Below, piece after piece: positions 1 to 10,528 of a stretch of 64,000 nt of DNA. The DNA comes from Diphasiastrum complanatum (lineage: Eukaryota > Streptophyta > Lycopodiopsida > Lycopodiales > Lycopodiaceae). The stretch is taken from NCBI GenBank assembly GCA_029204225.1, contig CM055095.1, forward strand, positions 63,146,523-63,210,522, read 5' to 3'. Under the pieces are notes generated by a model. The model saw only the letters and a list, made by a program, of their open reading frames with translations. It was not told the DNA's origin and ran no database searches. The position numbers and the translations under genes were made by a program. Positions within the stretch are counted from its first letter, which is position 1; the number at the start of each line of letters is the position of its first letter.

Positions 1-857
1 TTTCGTCTAGGCGGTATTTTTTGCAAAAAGGGGTTTCAATCTGTAGCTCTTCCATTGAGTGGAAGATACCACCCTTGGAATAATGTCTTGCTAACATAAA
101 ATATGTTTTAGAGGAGTTTCATTAACTCAATATTTTTATCTTTGGTTTTCATTTTGTGGGAAAAATAATAATAATATTTTAAAAAAAAAATTAAAAAAAC
201 ACTTGCTTTTAAGTTGTAGCTCGTGAAATTGAAGATATCATATACTAGTAGTATAGTTAGCACATTTGCATGTCTTCTAGACATTACATCTTGTACTAGT
301 AATAGAGTTGAGACATTTATATACGTTATGTAAGGTTGAGTACAATAAAGTATACACCAAATAGGTTGAGTAAACAATTGCATTTATAAAAGTATAAATT
401 TTGATAGGTGACGAGTGAGGTAGCTACTCACGAAAACAACAATTGATTGTATGCACAAAAAAGGAATCTCTAACAAAATCACAACTTATTGAGAGCCAAG
501 TTTTTACCATTTTTGAAGGCTTGTTCATTGCTAAAGCGTTGCTTTCTAAATTCTCCAACTACTAAAAATGCTTCTACTAGACAAATTCTATAAAAAAAAA
601 CAAATCATGTTCTTTTGAGAAGAAAATATAGTAGCACTAATTTGGTCTTTTTATTTTCACTAGAGACAAGTCTATCAATAGTAGATCATTCAAATGTCAA
701 GAGACGATAGTTTTTAGCATAAAGAGTCCCAAAAATCTACTCTAGTTCACTAGGTGGGGATGTGATCAACTTTAACAATCATTCATAAGTCTTTCCCCTT
801 GGTCTCAAGAGTCATCTTCATATGTATGACCTTTCCATTGAACCAAATGCTCAGTAA
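1..857. other. AT-rich sequence without recognisable gene
   Basis: I see no recognisable coding, RNA or repeat feature here. The stretch is AT-rich with short A runs near 180-200 and 590-600. Short frames on either strand have no recognisable motif and look like chance. Confidence 0.6.
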
Positions 858-1229
858 TTGTACGATTGCATAATCATTTACATATCAAGGTTTTATTGGG
901 TTCAAATCAGGTCACAAAGGATGATCCCTCTAACAAGTCCAATAGATCTCCAAAACCAAGGTGATCTCATTCACACAGACTTTTCTTTAGCCAACTTACA
1001 TAGAATAACAAGTGTACTTGGATTCTTTTCGAAAGATCTAATTGGCATGCCAAAGATGCAATCTTTTAAAAATTGTGTATGGTCCTCTATATCGAACGAA
1101 CAACTTGTAATGCTTGCTGGTTCACAAATATACCTTATCTCCTTCATGGATATCTCAAAGCAATTGTTACCAAAATGGCATGTACTGAGGATTCAAAACA
1201 ATCCTCGACGTGGATATTCGACACGCTAG
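858..1229 (+). other. Unrecognised 123-codon open frame
   Basis: A frame of 123 codons with no domain I recognise. It lies 330 bp upstream of a copia-type primer-binding site, where the body of an LTR would be expected, so it may simply be a chance frame inside an LTR. There is no clear promoter, Kozak context or splice site. I cannot assign a function; a genuine gene is unlikely. Confidence 0.2.
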
Positions 1230-1559
1230 TGTACTAGTTTATTAGTTACACTTCGACATTCTGATTTGGCCACAAATGTAGTTGATAACCTTGTGAGGGT
1301 AGCACTCCAATTTGGACACATGGAGCAGTACATGGTGATTGATGATTGTATGCATGCATAGGAGTACTCCACTTCCAAATTTCGATTTTTAGTTGCCAAA
1401 AACCTCTCCTCTTTTGTAATCAATCACCGTGATTCGGGGTGTTGAAGCTTATTGAAGATTGGTCTTCAATTTCTCTTTGGTTGGGAGGTTTTGCTCCACA
1501 ACTCTCCTTTTGGTGTTTGCAATATGATATTAAAGATCTATAGAAAACATTTTTTACAG

Positions 1560-1572
1560 TGGCATCAGAGCC
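1560..1572 (+). promoter_or_regulatory. Copia-type primer-binding site (remnant)
   Basis: TGGCATCAGAGCC differs by one base from the usual Ty1/copia primer site TGGTATCAGAGCC, which pairs with the 3' end of initiator tRNA-Met. It follows a sequence ending in ACA, as expected for an LTR end. The upstream LTR boundary could not be found and no gag frame follows, so this is an old, degenerate element. Confidence 0.5.
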
Positions 1573-2910
1573 TTGGGCTTACATCGATATGGTGGAGACC
1601 CTTTTTGCTTTTTGCAGTTTTTTGGTAATAGCTCCTTGTTTTTTTTTCTAGTGGTGGAATTTATCTCCAAGTAAGTGGCTTCTCATGATTTTCATTATTT
1701 TTAGCCTCAAGATCAATGTTATGGACATTCTCCATAACTGTAACTATGATTCACTAGAAAATTTAACGAATTTTTGACCAATATTCATAAATTTAGCTTG
1801 AATTTCATGAAACGTACTATATGTTAATGATTTTTAGGGAAGAATTTGCTTAAAATTAGTCATTATAACAAGTTCTAATAATTGCACGCTAGTTATGCCA
1901 AAAAAAAATGAATGTAGACTGTGTTTTTGGTCAAATTTGCTAAAATTTGACAATTTTTTTGCTGTAAATGAAAGAATCAATAATACAAAAAATCAAAACT
2001 TTCAATACTTGCCTGCGGTCAAGTTGACATATTTAAGGTCTGATATATAGAACCAATTGTTTGCATGATCACTCTTTAGGATGATTATAAGCTATTCAGA
2101 AGTTATGGATAGTAGTTTCGAGCTATCGAAGCAAACCTAATAGTTTTAATAATTTTTTGGGCATTTAATGTTTCAATAATTTGATTTCTTTGTTGGAGGT
2201 GCTACATATTATTTTGTATGTCCTTTGACCTTTGAATCAAGCTATCATATATCTATTTTGGTTGCTTGAGGCCTGTGCACCAAAGTTGTCAAGTTGCATG
2301 CATGGGCACCTTCTAAAAAAGTGGTTTCTCTTCGTTCTATCCATATGTTACGAATCTAAGCTTGGTAGAGGACTTCTCTAATCCCTACCTTTCTAATCTC
2401 ACCTCCCTATGTACTATAATTTACAACATCCAATTTGGTGCTTTATAGCCAGGTTATGATAATTATAAATTTGACAATTTTTAGGGTAAAAATCCAAGCT
2501 GAAAAATCAATAATAGGTTGTTTTTTATTTGTCGAATAATTATTTTCACTTCATTTCATATGTTCTAAAACATAATATAATGAGTTCTAGTAGTTAAAAA
2601 AAAAAATGAAATTTCATGCTTGGGTACAATTTTCATAAAATCCAATTTGAGAGTGAAATTTGTAGTTTGGTAGGTAGTTTATGTAAATAAAAAAATGATT
2701 TCCTAATGAATCACTACATATCAATGTAATGCATATTGGACGTTCTAGAATCATGATGATTTAAACTAATCAACAGTGAAGCTGAGTTTCGATGATGTAA
2801 ATCGATTTTCACACTTTTTAGTTTATATCGGGCGAGAATCGAAATTCTTAGTTACGTAACATATTTAAGAACCAAAGTTGTTTTGAAATCATTTTGGGGT
2901 TTTGGTATGG
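1573..2910. other. Non-coding remnant DNA
   Basis: AT-rich sequence with no frame above 60 codons and no recognisable motif. It follows the primer-site remnant at 1560, so it is probably the decayed leader or body of that element. Nothing more can be supported. Confidence 0.5.
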
Positions 2911-3468
2911 TGTCATGTGCCATACCTCTCAATCCAATCCAATCAAGCTAGAACAAGGAGGCAACCACCACACCTATGTTGAAGAGAACCAAAGATGAAG
3001 AATAACCACAAGCTACCACGAAGCTCATATCTAAGTGAAGCTTAAGAGGAGATGGATTCCATAATAGAGGATGATAAGTACATGAATTCATGTGATGGGG
3101 CACATGAGACCTGGCAAGATCAAGATTCCAAGGCTCACATTCACAAAGGAGAAAGAGGAGATGGAGCTCCTAGTTCTCTCAATTGCAAATGAGCCAAAAG
3201 ATTCCAAAAGTGATGTCTCTTGCCTACTTATAGACAAGTCCCCTAACTTAACTAAACATAACTATCTTGAAAGATAGTTAGCCCTTATTAAGTAATATTT
3301 GACCTACATTGGACCCTTAGTGGCCTATTATCCTTTAAAAATTTCTTTGAAGGGCCTAAAGAGGGAACCGCCTTCTTCTTAAGGCTAATAGTTCCTTTTG
3401 GGCCTACAAAACTTACAATGGATATTTTAAGGCATTAATAGACACTGATGTACTAGAAGTACATGACA
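2911..3468 (-). repeat. LTR of a reversed Ty3/gypsy-like element
   Basis: On the plus strand the 558-bp segment begins TGTCATGT and ends ACATGACA, giving inverted ends of the TG...CA type. It is followed at once by CTCCCCCTACTT, the complement of a polypurine tract, so the LTR belongs to a minus-strand element whose body lies at higher coordinates. The minus-strand frame next to the tract ends in FEDKNV-stop, like the C-terminal end of many plant gypsy polyproteins. The partner LTR was not found. Confidence 0.6.
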
Positions 3469-3480
3469 CTCCCCCTACTT
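3469..3480 (-). promoter_or_regulatory. Polypurine tract of the reversed gypsy element
   Basis: On the minus strand this reads AAGTAGGGGGAG directly before the LTR start. That is the standard position and composition of a plus-strand primer in an LTR retrotransposon. Confidence 0.6.
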
Positions 3481-4720
3481 AAACATTTTTGTCCTCAAAA
3501 ATGAAGACGTTTGTTTGATCAACTTGATCAGCTTGGTTAAGTAGTCATGATTGAGGATGTGTTTGGTTAAAAAAAAAAATTGCCTCATTACAAATCCAAA
3601 GTTGTCAGATTGAATTTATTTTGCTAGCTTCAGGATGTAATTCGTGTTCTCATGAAGGAAAACTGATGGTCGAAGAAGAGTTTGATGAAGCACCATATTG
3701 CTTGTTGGTAATCAATCTATATGAAATGGACACAGTGTGTCACCGCAATATCTTCTTTTGTCTGCTTCCTCAACATCATACTAATTCGGATGCTTATCCA
3801 ATTCCCTTGGATTCTTGGTGTTGTCTTACATCCGGCTCTTCTACCATAGTTGGCAATCCATGTTGTTTAACCAACTTGATGAGGAACATTATAATTCTTC
3901 CATGAGCAATGGTAGTCATGAATTGTTATTCAAATATAAATGCTCTATACGAAGTAGTCGACATGAATATTGAAACTCGGTCGTATGACGAATATCTTTG
4001 GGCATATTGTTGACCAAAATATATTTCTTCGAATTTGGTCAATACCTCATTCATAGGTGGTACTGAATATTTGAACTGATTGACCTCAAAAATGGACTCT
4101 TGTCTCGAAATATAAATTTTGCAGTCGCCCATATAAATCGTTGAAGCATCAATTCCAAATAGTGAAAATACATTCCAAAGTTGAACCAGGGATTTGATGT
4201 TTTGATTGTTACAAATAACCATTGATGAAAAATCATTGTTGACATTACTCAATGGAAGATTGATCACATTAGAGTCCACTGAGCAATGTAATCCTCTCCA
4301 AAGAAACTGATATAGATTGATGGCATATTTTAAAATCAGCTTCCTATAGAGTGGGCTTTGTTTTCACTCATTGGTCGGTCTGCAACTTGCTGACTTTCTG
4401 ATATTGGCGTTCCCGGTGAATCAAGATTCTGGAATTCCTTCCTAGTTGCTCGTTAACATTCCTTGATGTAGTTTGGCGGCATGATTTCTTCATGTGATAT
4501 TCGTTGGGCACTTTCGGCATTTATATTAAGATCAAAGGTTGAAGTTTCTTCATACCAACTTGGTCAAGGGAACTCTCTTTAACTTTTGAATGTGTTGTCA
4601 GTGGAGCAATGAGAAAATCCTCCTTCTGAGTTTTGATTCTTCCATATTCGAATTGAATGATATAGTTCTCCCATAGCTCACAAGAACATCCTGTAATCCA
4701 TTAGAAGAATCTTTACCAGA
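3481..4720 (-). pseudogene. Decayed gypsy internal region
   Basis: This is the body of the minus-strand element belonging to the LTR at 2911-3468. The longest piece, 3926-4279, contains PPMNEVLTKFEEIYF, resembling the segment between protease and reverse transcriptase of plant gypsy polyproteins. Only about 500 bp separate it from the polyprotein end at 3490, so most of RT, RNase H and integrase must be deleted. Several stops interrupt the remainder. The copia element at 4726 is inserted into or beside it. The assignment rests on weak similarity judged by eye. Confidence 0.4.
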
Positions 4721-4725
4721 ATCAT

Positions 4726-5380
4726 TGTGAAAATTGTCAACATTTTTTAGCTAGTTTGAGGCCTAAATTGGCAATTTTTGTACATAGTTCTGGATCTAGC
4801 CTTTCACACCTGTGAAAGAGGCCTAGATACTTTTATTTTACTATATATTTCATGTTGAAGAAGTCTCAAACTTCAGGACCTTCAAAATGACACCAAAATC
4901 ATGTTATTTGGACATATAAGCCAAAATTGGCTATTTTAGGCTACTGGTGCCCTAAAATTGGGTCCTAAGTTCTAGAGAGAGGAGAGAGAGTCATCTCTCT
5001 CACCTATATTAGGCTGAAATTCGTGGAGAACAGGTTGGAGAAATTTATTGTATTGTTGAGAGAGATCAATAGATCATTGTCACAGTTTCTTCCCCCATTG
5101 AGAGCATTGCTTTGTGTATTGTCTTCAAGCTTTTGTGTATGATCTTAAGAGGTTTCCAAAAGTGGTAGGCTGTTGTTGAGAGCCTTGTTTGCTATTATTT
5201 TTGGCTGCCATCAGTACCTATTATTAGTTTCTTTTGTCTCTTGAATGCTTTGTCAAGTTCATGTACATCAAATGTAGCATTAGGATGCTTTGCCATTTCT
5301 AGCTTTTGTAGCTTGTTGTGCAAAGATCTTAGCCAAGTATTTTGGGAGTTTGGATCCATTCAAGATCCACTTATTTTACA
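4726..5380 (+). repeat. 5' LTR of the 4.7-10.5 kb element
   Basis: Starts TGTGAAAATTG and ends TTTTACA directly before the primer site. The same 655-bp length is found at 9869-10523. It would contain promoter and polyadenylation signals; no TATA box was assigned with confidence. Confidence 0.93.
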
Positions 5381-5392
5381 TGGTATCAGAGC
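5381..5392 (+). promoter_or_regulatory. Primer-binding site, initiator tRNA-Met
   Basis: TGGTATCAGAGC abuts the LTR end. This is the standard Ty1/copia minus-strand primer site in plants. Confidence 0.93.
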
Positions 5393-6519
5393 TAGTTGGC
5401 TGTTATTTTTAGTAAGGTTTCCATTTATGGTGATGCTTGGATGTTTGATCAAGTTCTAGCATGATTATGCATTGCATTGTTGATCAAATCTTACTAACCT
5501 TTGTTTTGTGAGTTGAACTTGTAAATCAAAAGCATATTTCAGGTCTATTGAAGATCAGAGGCTGAGAAGAAGCTATGTTGGATTAGATCATAACACCTAA
5601 TCATTTGTTGATTGTGAGGCTTGTGCATATTCAATACTAACAATGTTTTGTTCAATGTATTGTTGACAATCTCCACTTTTGTGGATGAACACTCTCCTTT
5701 GTGGATGAACACTCTCCTTAAGTGGATGACAAATACTTTTTGAGTGATTTTGTATTTCTCCAAAAGGCTGAGCAAAGCTCCCACTTGGATGAAAGATCCA
5801 GGCTTTTGGGTGAATAGATTGTCAACAATCTTTTGCATAAATTTTGGTGTACTTTGTTGAGCATGTAAGTAACTCTCCTTATGTAATTTGATAAGAGCCT
5901 TTGCTGGAAGGTTTTAACCATTATGCAAATGTGTTTTCAGGTTCTTAACAGGTTGAGGAACATTCTCATGTGAAGTGATTCTTAGATCTACATCTAAACA
6001 CCAAGATTTGACAAGCTAGTGAAGCTAGTCTTGTGATTCACTAAGTGTGCTCTTTCATTCACCTCTAAAGCTTGTATTTATCATTTTCTGGAGTTTATAA
6101 ACTTTTAGAAGTGTGGTTTACATGTGGTTTTATAGGTTGAATCAATATCTTAGTGTGTTGATCATATGTTGATCAAGTCGGTTCAATTCTAGGTATTCTT
6201 GGCAGCCTAGTCTTTTGTATTTTCTAAGAATGCAAGTAACTCTTCACACCATAACTTGATTTGGTCACTTGATAGAAAGTTTGAGAGCTTAAGCAAGAGT
6301 GTGTTAAGGTTGGTTTGAGTTTGTAATCCATTCTTAGTGTGTGCAAAGTGTTGCATGTGTTTCAATCTTCCTTTCTAGGCTTGGAAAAACCATCCATGTT
6401 CAAGATAGAAGTGTTTTAGGGTCCTAGATCTTCTAAGATCTCCTTATCCATCATTTGTTGAGAGAAAAGTGAGTGCTAGGTGCATTAGAGAGCATAAAAG
6501 TTGAAGAATCATTATAGTC

Positions 6520-6885
6520 ATGGCTTCCAATGGTGGGATCATGTTAGAAACTAATAATAGGTTGAGTTCATCAAACTACTCTACTTGGAAAGTGAGGATG
6601 GAGTCCTTACTTGAGTTGAATGAACTCATGGACATAGTTGCAGGAACTGAAGCGTAGTTCCAGAGCAACAAAGGTTTGATAAGAAGGCTGAAAGGGCTCT
6701 TCATATTATTAAAATGAATGTTACCAATGAACTTCTCAAGGAAGTTGGTAAAAGTCAAAGTGCAAGTGAGGCATGGAATGCCTTGAAGAAGCTCTTTGAA
6801 TCAAAGTCCACATCTAGATTATTGACCCTAAGGAGGCAAATATTCTAGTAGACAAAGAGAAGGAGAAAGTGCTCATGCATTTGTC
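6520..6885 (+). pseudogene. Copia gag, N-terminal part (broken)
   Basis: The ATG at 6520 opens a frame beginning MASNGGIMLETNNRLSSSNY and including the WKVRMESLLEL motif typical of copia Gag. This matches the gag starts at 44287 and 58351. It runs 45 codons to a TAG; homology then continues in another frame (FDKKAERALHIIKMNV) until a double TAG near 6848. The gag is therefore disrupted by one frameshift and at least two stop codons before the longer frame at 6886. Confidence 0.8.
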
Positions 6886-7626
6886 TTGAGGGTTAAGTCC
6901 TTAAGTGATGATCTAGTATGCATTGATGAAAGCATAAAAGATGGTGAGATAGTCCAGGTTATGTTGAATGGTTTGCTAGATGAACATGCTAATCTTGTGC
7001 AAAGTTTTGCCATTCAAAGAGACTTGCCAAGTGTGGTTGACTTGCAAGAAATCTTATTGGCTGAAGAACATTGGTTGCAATCAAAGCTTGATGGTGCATC
7101 CTTGCAAGGTGGAGGTGAAGAGGCTTTCTTCACAAAAGGCAAAGTCAAAGGCAAAGGTAAAGGCAAAGGGAAATGGTCCAAAGTTGGTAACTCGGATCAT
7201 GATGATCACTCTTCCTCCTCCTCTTCTACTTCTTTTAGAAAGAAAGATAAGTCAAAGTTCAAGTGCTTTTCTTGTGGGATAAAAGGTCATTTTGAAAATG
7301 AATGTCATAAGAAACAAAGTAATGAAGGTAGCAAGCAAAACAACTTTTTTACCCTCCTTAATGAGGATCTAGATTCTTGCGATTCTCTCATGATCTGTTC
7401 TTCAAGTCTAATGTCAAGTGGAAGTGACAAGGATTCATGGTGGATAGATAGTGGATCTAGTTCACACATGACTAGTCACAAGGAGTTCTTTACTTCTTTG
7501 ATCTCTTATGTTGGAACCAAGAAAGTGGTTCACATGCCAAATGGTGGTGAGTGTATGATCAAAGGTATTGGCTCAATTCCTATTTGTCTTTCTACTAATA
7601 GGAATGCAAGGCTTGACAATTCCTAG
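6886..7626 (+). CDS. Copia gag C-terminus, zinc knuckle and protease start
   Basis: A 246-codon frame continuing the gag interrupted upstream. It contains a Lys/Gly-rich stretch (residues ~85-100), a retroviral zinc knuckle CFSCGIKGHFENEC of CX2CX4HX4C form (~126-139) and the protease motif WWIDSGSSSHMT (~185-196) with the catalytic Asp-Ser-Gly. Gag packages RNA; the aspartic protease would cleave the polyprotein. The frame stops soon after the protease start and no integrase or RT follows, so the protease is truncated. Without an ATG of its own it is a fragment, not a separate gene. Confidence 0.85.
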   Translation: MRVKSLSDDLVCIDESIKDGEIVQVMLNGLLDEHANLVQSFAIQRDLPSVVDLQEILLAEEHWLQSKLDGASLQGGGEEAFFTKGKVKGKGKGKGKWSKVGNSDHDDHSSSSSSTSFRKKDKSKFKCFSCGIKGHFENECHKKQSNEGSKQNNFFTLLNEDLDSCDSLMICSSSLMSSGSDKDSWWIDSGSSSHMTSHKEFFTSLISYVGTKKVVHMPNGGECMIKGIGSIPICLSTNRNARLDNS

Positions 7627-8194
7627 CATCAAGAAGATTGGTATATCTTATGCAAAGTCTAAAGAGCTTCCTTATGCTAGATCTAGGTTGAGATCTAATG
7701 AGCTTCTTGGAGATAATTATTGTTGTGCTAACTTGGCAACTTTTGGTGAATCTATGATCAATGTTTTGGATCCATTGGATCTTGAAGATGGACTAGTGCT
7801 ACCTACTAGTCAAATGGAGTCATGTGGTGCTAAATTAGTATCATGTTTGAACTCTTCTACTCATAGATTTACAAGTCTTGGTGACTCTCCAATGGAACTA
7901 CATGGCAAGTGCAAAAATGGGAAAGGTAAGAAGAGAGCTAACTTCATCAATGGAGGTGATGAAAACTCTTCTTTGGAAATGGTTGTTGCTAATGACTTAT
8001 TTACTCATTTGGAAAAAAATGGTGCTTTAAGCATGTTTGAAGAAAAAGATTCTTTTGCATCTATATGTGATGAGTCCAAGAAAGTAATTTGTGCAACAAG
8101 TGGTGTCACATGTATTCATAAAGAAAGTAGATCAAAAGGTTCTCTCATGATCTCAAGTCAAAAGGGAGAGATGAATGTGAAGTGTTCAAAGTAG
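7568..8194 (+). CDS. Unrecognised ORF inside the copia element (208 aa)
   Basis: An uninterrupted frame of 208 codons overlapping the end of the gag-protease frame in another phase. It is polar, with a run of acidic and Ser/Lys-rich segments, and I recognise no domain, zinc motif or membrane segment. It occupies the place where integrase should be. It could be captured host sequence, an element-specific accessory ORF, or strongly decayed spacer. Its length is the main support for coding origin. Confidence 0.4.
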   Translation: MAQFLFVFLLIGMQGLTIPSIKKIGISYAKSKELPYARSRLRSNELLGDNYCCANLATFGESMINVLDPLDLEDGLVLPTSQMESCGAKLVSCLNSSTHRFTSLGDSPMELHGKCKNGKGKKRANFINGGDENSSLEMVVANDLFTHLEKNGALSMFEEKDSFASICDESKKVICATSGVTCIHKESRSKGSLMISSQKGEMNVKCSK

Positions 8195-8820
8195 GATGTA
8201 CTTTGAATGATGCTTTTGTGAATGATAGTGAGGGTTTATTATCATTACATATATCATTAATTAGAAGTCCAGGTTTGACAAGAAAAAGTACTTCAATCAT
8301 TCTTATGTTGAAGGTACTATGTATTCTTTTGATGGCTTCTAATATTTGAGAATCTTCCATTTCTTATGATGCAACTATCAAGAGGGAGATTGCTAACTTT
8401 TGTGGTGTGATCATTAAGAGGGAGCCTTGTGAAGGAAAGGGCAATGGAAGAGTGACTCTTGGGAAGATCAAAGGCATGGATCTTACATCTCTTCATCAAC
8501 TCAAAGGATGCTATGATTGTGGTGGAGTGTTCATGCATGATCAAGATGGCAAACGGTTGGATGAAGAAGACTACATGGAGCAACTCAAGTGGCAATTTCT
8601 TCAAGGCAAAGAAGATCTCATTGGTGAGCTCATTGAGGTTTGGTTTTAACTCAAATGGGCTGGTTTGATTAGGTTTGATACTCAACTTCATCTACTCTAC
8701 TTCATGTTGGATAGAATTGTAGAAATCTATCTTTTGGTTTATGATGGTGACATTGTTTTTACTAACTATAGTGAAAGGTTGAAATCAAGCAATGATGAGA
8801 TCTTGTGAGATGTTAATCAT
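8195..8820 (+). other. Unrecognised internal region with 80-codon frame
   Basis: Between two longer frames lies one of 80 codons (8407-8649) that is acidic and ends in LIGELIEVWF. Like its neighbours it shows no pol motif. The bases do not look like RT or RNase H in any frame, which argues for replacement of pol rather than decay of pol. Confidence 0.35.
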
Positions 8821-9279
8821 GTGTCTGAGAGGGAGTATCTTCAGAGGTTCAGATCTGAAGATGTTTATAAATGCAAAGTCCTTGATGTTTTATTGGAAGA
8901 TCAAGATGTTGATCTTGAATTGCTTCATCAACACCAAGAGGCAAGTAGTAATTGGAAGCTAGTCAAAAGCATCAAAGGGGAGCCACATGGGCAAAGCATT
9001 TTGGATCTATTTTTACAGGTTCTTGCAGGTTCAAGTAAGGTTCTTGGAGCAGCAAGGAAGTGTCCTTTTACTCTACCTTACTTGTTTAATCTCATGTATG
9101 AACATTGTCATGTCAATGTGTTGGAATTGTCAAAATTCAATGAAACTAGTTCCATAGTTTTGCATCCTTTGGTTCTTCGAGATGGAATAGTTATCATTGC
9201 TGGTTTTCATGATCAAGTATATGCATTTATTCAAATCTTAAAATATATTGAAGTGGTCAATATGTTTACTTTTGAGTGA
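8821..9279 (+). CDS. Unrecognised ORF inside the copia element (152 aa)
   Basis: A 152-codon frame, moderately hydrophobic in its second half, with no motif I recognise and no similarity to copia pol. It sits in the non-canonical 2.2-kb region between the protease fragment and the 3' LTR. Either an acquired host fragment or a product specific to this element family. Function unknown. Confidence 0.35.
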   Translation: MSEREYLQRFRSEDVYKCKVLDVLLEDQDVDLELLHQHQEASSNWKLVKSIKGEPHGQSILDLFLQVLAGSSKVLGAARKCPFTLPYLFNLMYEHCHVNVLELSKFNETSSIVLHPLVLRDGIVIIAGFHDQVYAFIQILKYIEVVNMFTFE

Positions 9280-9300
9280 AGTTCAAGATCTAGCATCCTA

Positions 9301-9873
9301 GTGTTGGCAAATTGGCAAATTGTTGACAATGTAGGATCAAGGGTTGTATGCAAATCTTGTGGAGATACTTCAAGTATTTCAAGTTCAGAGTTTGCTCATT
9401 CAAATGGAGCAGAGAATACATCATTTTGGCATTCATTCACTCAAAGGCTTTTATGGATTGGAGATCTACAAAGGCAAGGTGGTGATGGAGGTTCATTCAT
9501 GGAGATACATGGTGCATTCACTATGGGCATAGTGGAATGTGGAGGAGGCATGCAAACACTTGTTGGTTACTTTCACTTACAACTTGTTTGCTGTTGTTTT
9601 ACAGAGAATTCAAAGGTGGATACATGGAGGAATCCTTTCATTATGATTCTATGTTCTTTTACATGTATCTTGTTCACCATTCTATGTAAAATTGATGTAA
9701 GAAATAGTGAAGCATCCTATATGGACACTATTATCTATATCAATTATGTTGTACTTCATATTGTACATATTAGAACACTTGAGAAGAGATCTATTATCAT
9801 GATGGAGATCATTCTTAGGTTGGAGCAAAGTAGTGCTGTAAAACTAGCAAGTTATGTTGAAGAGGGAGTGTGA
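9301..9873 (+). CDS. Unrecognised ORF running into the 3' LTR (190 aa)
   Basis: A 190-codon frame whose last residues (VEEGV) are encoded by the polypurine tract and the first LTR bases. It contains a hydrophobic stretch around residues 110-125 and cysteine-rich patches without a regular zinc spacing. Because the end overlaps a fixed element signal, the 3' part may be open by chance. No function can be given. Confidence 0.3.
   Translation: MLANWQIVDNVGSRVVCKSCGDTSSISSSEFAHSNGAENTSFWHSFTQRLLWIGDLQRQGGDGGSFMEIHGAFTMGIVECGGGMQTLVGYFHLQLVCCCFTENSKVDTWRNPFIMILCSFTCILFTILCKIDVRNSEASYMDTIIYINYVVLHIVHIRTLEKRSIIMMEIILRLEQSSAVKLASYVEEGV
9859..9868 (+). promoter_or_regulatory. Polypurine tract
   Basis: GAAGAGGGAG directly precedes the 3' LTR start TGTGAAAATTG, the expected place for the plus-strand primer. 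Confidence 0.85.
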
Positions 9874-10523
9874 AAATTGTCAACATTTCCTAGCTAGTTT
9901 GAGGCCTAAATTGGCAATTTTTGTACATAGTTTTGGATCTAGCCTTTCACATGTGTGAAAGAGGCCTAGATACTTTTATTTTAGTATATATTTTATGTTG
10001 AAGAAGTCTCAAACTTCAGGACCTTCGAAATGACACCAAAATCATGTTATTTGGACATATAGGCCAAAATTGGCTATTTTAGGCTACTGGTGCTCTAAAA
10101 TTGGGTCCTAAGTTCTAGAGAGAGAAGATAAAGTCATCTCTCTCACCTATATTAGGCTTAGATTCGTGGAGAACATGTTGGAGAAACTTATTGTATTGTT
10201 GAGAGAGATCAATAGATCATTGTCACAGATTCTTCCTCCATTGAGAGCATTGCTTTGTGTATTGTCTTCAAGCTTTTGTGTATGATCTTAAGAGGTTTCC
10301 AAAAGTGGTAGGCTGCTGTTGGGAGCCTTGTTTGCTGCTATTTTTGGTTGCCATCAATACCTATTATTAGTTTCTTTTGTCTCTTGAATGCTTTGTCAAG
10401 TTCATGTGTATCAAATGTAGCATTAGGATGCTTTGCCATTTTTAGCTTTTGTAGCTTGTTGTGCAAAGATCTTAGCCAAGTATTTTGGGAGTTTGGATCC
10501 ATTCAAGATCCACTTTTCTCACA
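9869..10523 (+). repeat. 3' LTR of the 4.7-10.5 kb element
   Basis: Same length (655 bp) and order as the 5' LTR with scattered substitutions, ending CTCACA before the duplication ATCAT. The close similarity of the LTRs points to a fairly recent insertion compared with its surroundings. Confidence 0.93.
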
Positions 10524-10528
10524 ATCAT

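Larger units (their letters stand above)
4726..10523 (+). mobile_element. Complete non-autonomous Ty1/copia-type element
   Basis: A 5.8-kb element with two 655-bp LTRs (4726-5380, 9869-10523) of high identity by eye, both TG...CA. It is flanked by the 5-bp duplication ATCAT at 4721-4725 and 10524-10528. It has an initiator-Met primer site (5381), a polypurine tract (9859) and a gag-protease frame, but no integrase, reverse transcriptase or RNase H. The region after protease holds unfamiliar frames instead. It must have depended on enzymes from a related copia element, like TR-GAG or LARD elements. Confidence 0.93.

Noticed and set aside
3621-3905. 94-codon plus frame
   Set aside because: Lies opposite the decayed gypsy polyprotein and has no motif of its own.
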